DNA from: CAVPOO01 sp963707015
Lineage (GTDB): Bacteria > Pseudomonadota > Gammaproteobacteria > Thiohalobacterales > Thiohalobacteraceae
Direction: 5' to 3'
DNA length: 64,000 nucleotides
Assembly: GCA_963707015.1 (NCBI GenBank)
Contig: CAVPOO010000009.1
Location: 62,001 to 126,000 of the forward strand
Within the stretch, counting starts at the first letter, position 1, and every line of letters begins with the position of its first letter. The translations under genes were made by a program, and so were the position numbers. The notes under the pieces were generated by a model. It saw only the letters and a list, made by a program, of their open reading frames with translations, was not told where the DNA came from and made no database searches. Positions 63,383-64,000 of this stretch are shown piece after piece.

Positions 63383-64000
63383 TCAGCGCGAGCGGGCCTG
63401 ATGCAGCAGCGTCGTGGAGCGGGCCTGCAGCGGGTAGGCCTCACCGGTGTGGAAGTTCCTGCGGTCAGCGCGCTTGCCCTCGGGAAAGCTGGTATCGAGG
63501 ATGACTTCCCAGCGGGCAATACCGAAATCCTTGGGCATGTGGAAAGAGATCGCTTTGTGGTGGGCATTGAGCAACAGCAGGAAGGTATCGTCGTGGATGG
63601 TGTGACCGCGCTCGTCCTGTTCCTCGATGGCATCGCCGTGCAGCAGCAGCCCCAGGGAGCGGGCAAACGAATGGTGCCACTCCTTGTCGGTCATCTCGAG
63701 TCCGTCAGGACGCAGCCAGGAGATATCCTTGACGTTGGCGCCCTTGATTCGCCGGCCCTGGAAAAAATGCCGCCGATGGAAAACCGGGTGCTGCTTGCGT
63801 AGTCGGATGAGCTCACACACGTAGCGCAACAGCTCCTCATCGCGCGCGTCCAGCTCCCAGTTCACCCAGCTGATCTCGTTATCCTGACAGTAGGCATTGT
63901 TGTTGCCGCTCTGGCTGCGGCCGATCTCATCGCCGGCGAGCAGCATGGGTACACCCTGCGAGAACAACAGCGTGGCGAGGAAGTTGCGCTTCTGCTGGGC
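63383..64000 (-). CDS. glgX: Glycogen debranching enzyme GlgX, C-terminal part
   Basis: Runs off the window end; the visible portion (about 205 residues) is the C-terminal part. SQGVPMLLAGDEIGRSQSGNNNAYCQDNEISWVNW and LLRYVCELIRLRKQHPVFHRRHFFQGR are the standard GlgX segment after the catalytic barrel. It removes alpha-1,6 branches from limit dextrins made by phosphorylase. It is convergent with the mutarotase gene. Confidence 0.93.
   Translation of the reverse strand, partial: AQQKRNFLATLLFSQGVPMLLAGDEIGRSQSGNNNAYCQDNEISWVNWELDARDEELLRYVCELIRLRKQHPVFHRRHFFQGRRIKGANVKDISWLRPDGLEMTDKEWHHSFARSLGLLLHGDAIEEQDERGHTIHDDTFLLLLNAHHKAISFHMPKDFGIARWEVILDTSFPEGKRADRRNFHTGEAYPLQARSTTLLHQARSR

Overview
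The window looks like a chromosomal segment of a GC-rich gammaproteobacterium, possibly a sulfur-oxidising Chromatiales-type lineage. I base this on several families typical of that class (HspQ, DUF1820, DUF1244, TrxC with its zinc ribbon, the ABC-F protein YheS), high-GC codon use, and a Gly/Tyr-rich secreted protein resembling sulfur-globule proteins. No species can be named from sequence alone. Most genes are single housekeeping or envelope genes separated by intergenic DNA rich in small palindromic and inverted-repeat elements.

Layout. 1-8.8 kb: Helicobacter-type malate:quinone oxidoreductase, DUF1820, an exported methyltransferase and a hydrolase lipoprotein, a Nudix hydrolase, a histone-H1-like membrane protein, DUF1244, YtoQ and tRNA-Arg(UCG). 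8.9-23.4 kb, after the tRNA: an accessory region with a PKD-domain secreted protein, a 47-residue truncated CsrA, and a 1697-residue protein joining an SF1 helicase, a Vsr-like nuclease and a GreA/GreB C-terminal domain. It is followed by the wreckage of a defence island: a broken mrr restriction gene, a frameshifted nucleoside-deoxyribosyltransferase/TIR-like gene, NACHT and DUF4062 fragments, and an IS1634-like insertion sequence. 23.4-36.4 kb: a dimethylformamidase-like exported protein, a membrane glycosyltransferase with a carbohydrate-binding N-terminus, an MFS transporter, the Gly/Tyr-rich protein, MlaC, a frameshifted secreted Ig/FN3 protein, a patatin lipoprotein and tiny membrane proteins. 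36.4-43.4 kb: formate-tetrahydrofolate ligase, an NMT1-GGDEF diguanylate cyclase, HspQ and a glycine-zipper lipoprotein.

43.4-48.8 kb holds a coherent envelope-stress-like module: a histidine kinase and OmpR-type regulator diverge from pspA, a membrane protein and a von Willebrand factor A protein. 49-53.8 kb carries CBS, NTF2-like, TrxC and TlpA-like genes and a small operon whose second gene is frameshifted after its signal peptide. 54-64 kb contains carbon-storage genes (glgP, aldose-1-epimerase-like, partial glgX), YheS, and an unusual fusion of an IS3-type transposase HTH with a coiled coil, a membrane segment and a SPOR-like domain.

Repeats are a theme. Two copies of a 165-bp MITE each sit exactly at the 3' end of a gene and supply its stop codon. 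Three copies of a 'ccacgg' palindrome, two of a 'gtgggtta' palindrome and two single MITE-like elements with terminal inverted repeats are also present. Three genes (about 19.5, 33.85 and 53.3 kb) show apparent single frameshifts, which may be real decay or assembly indels.
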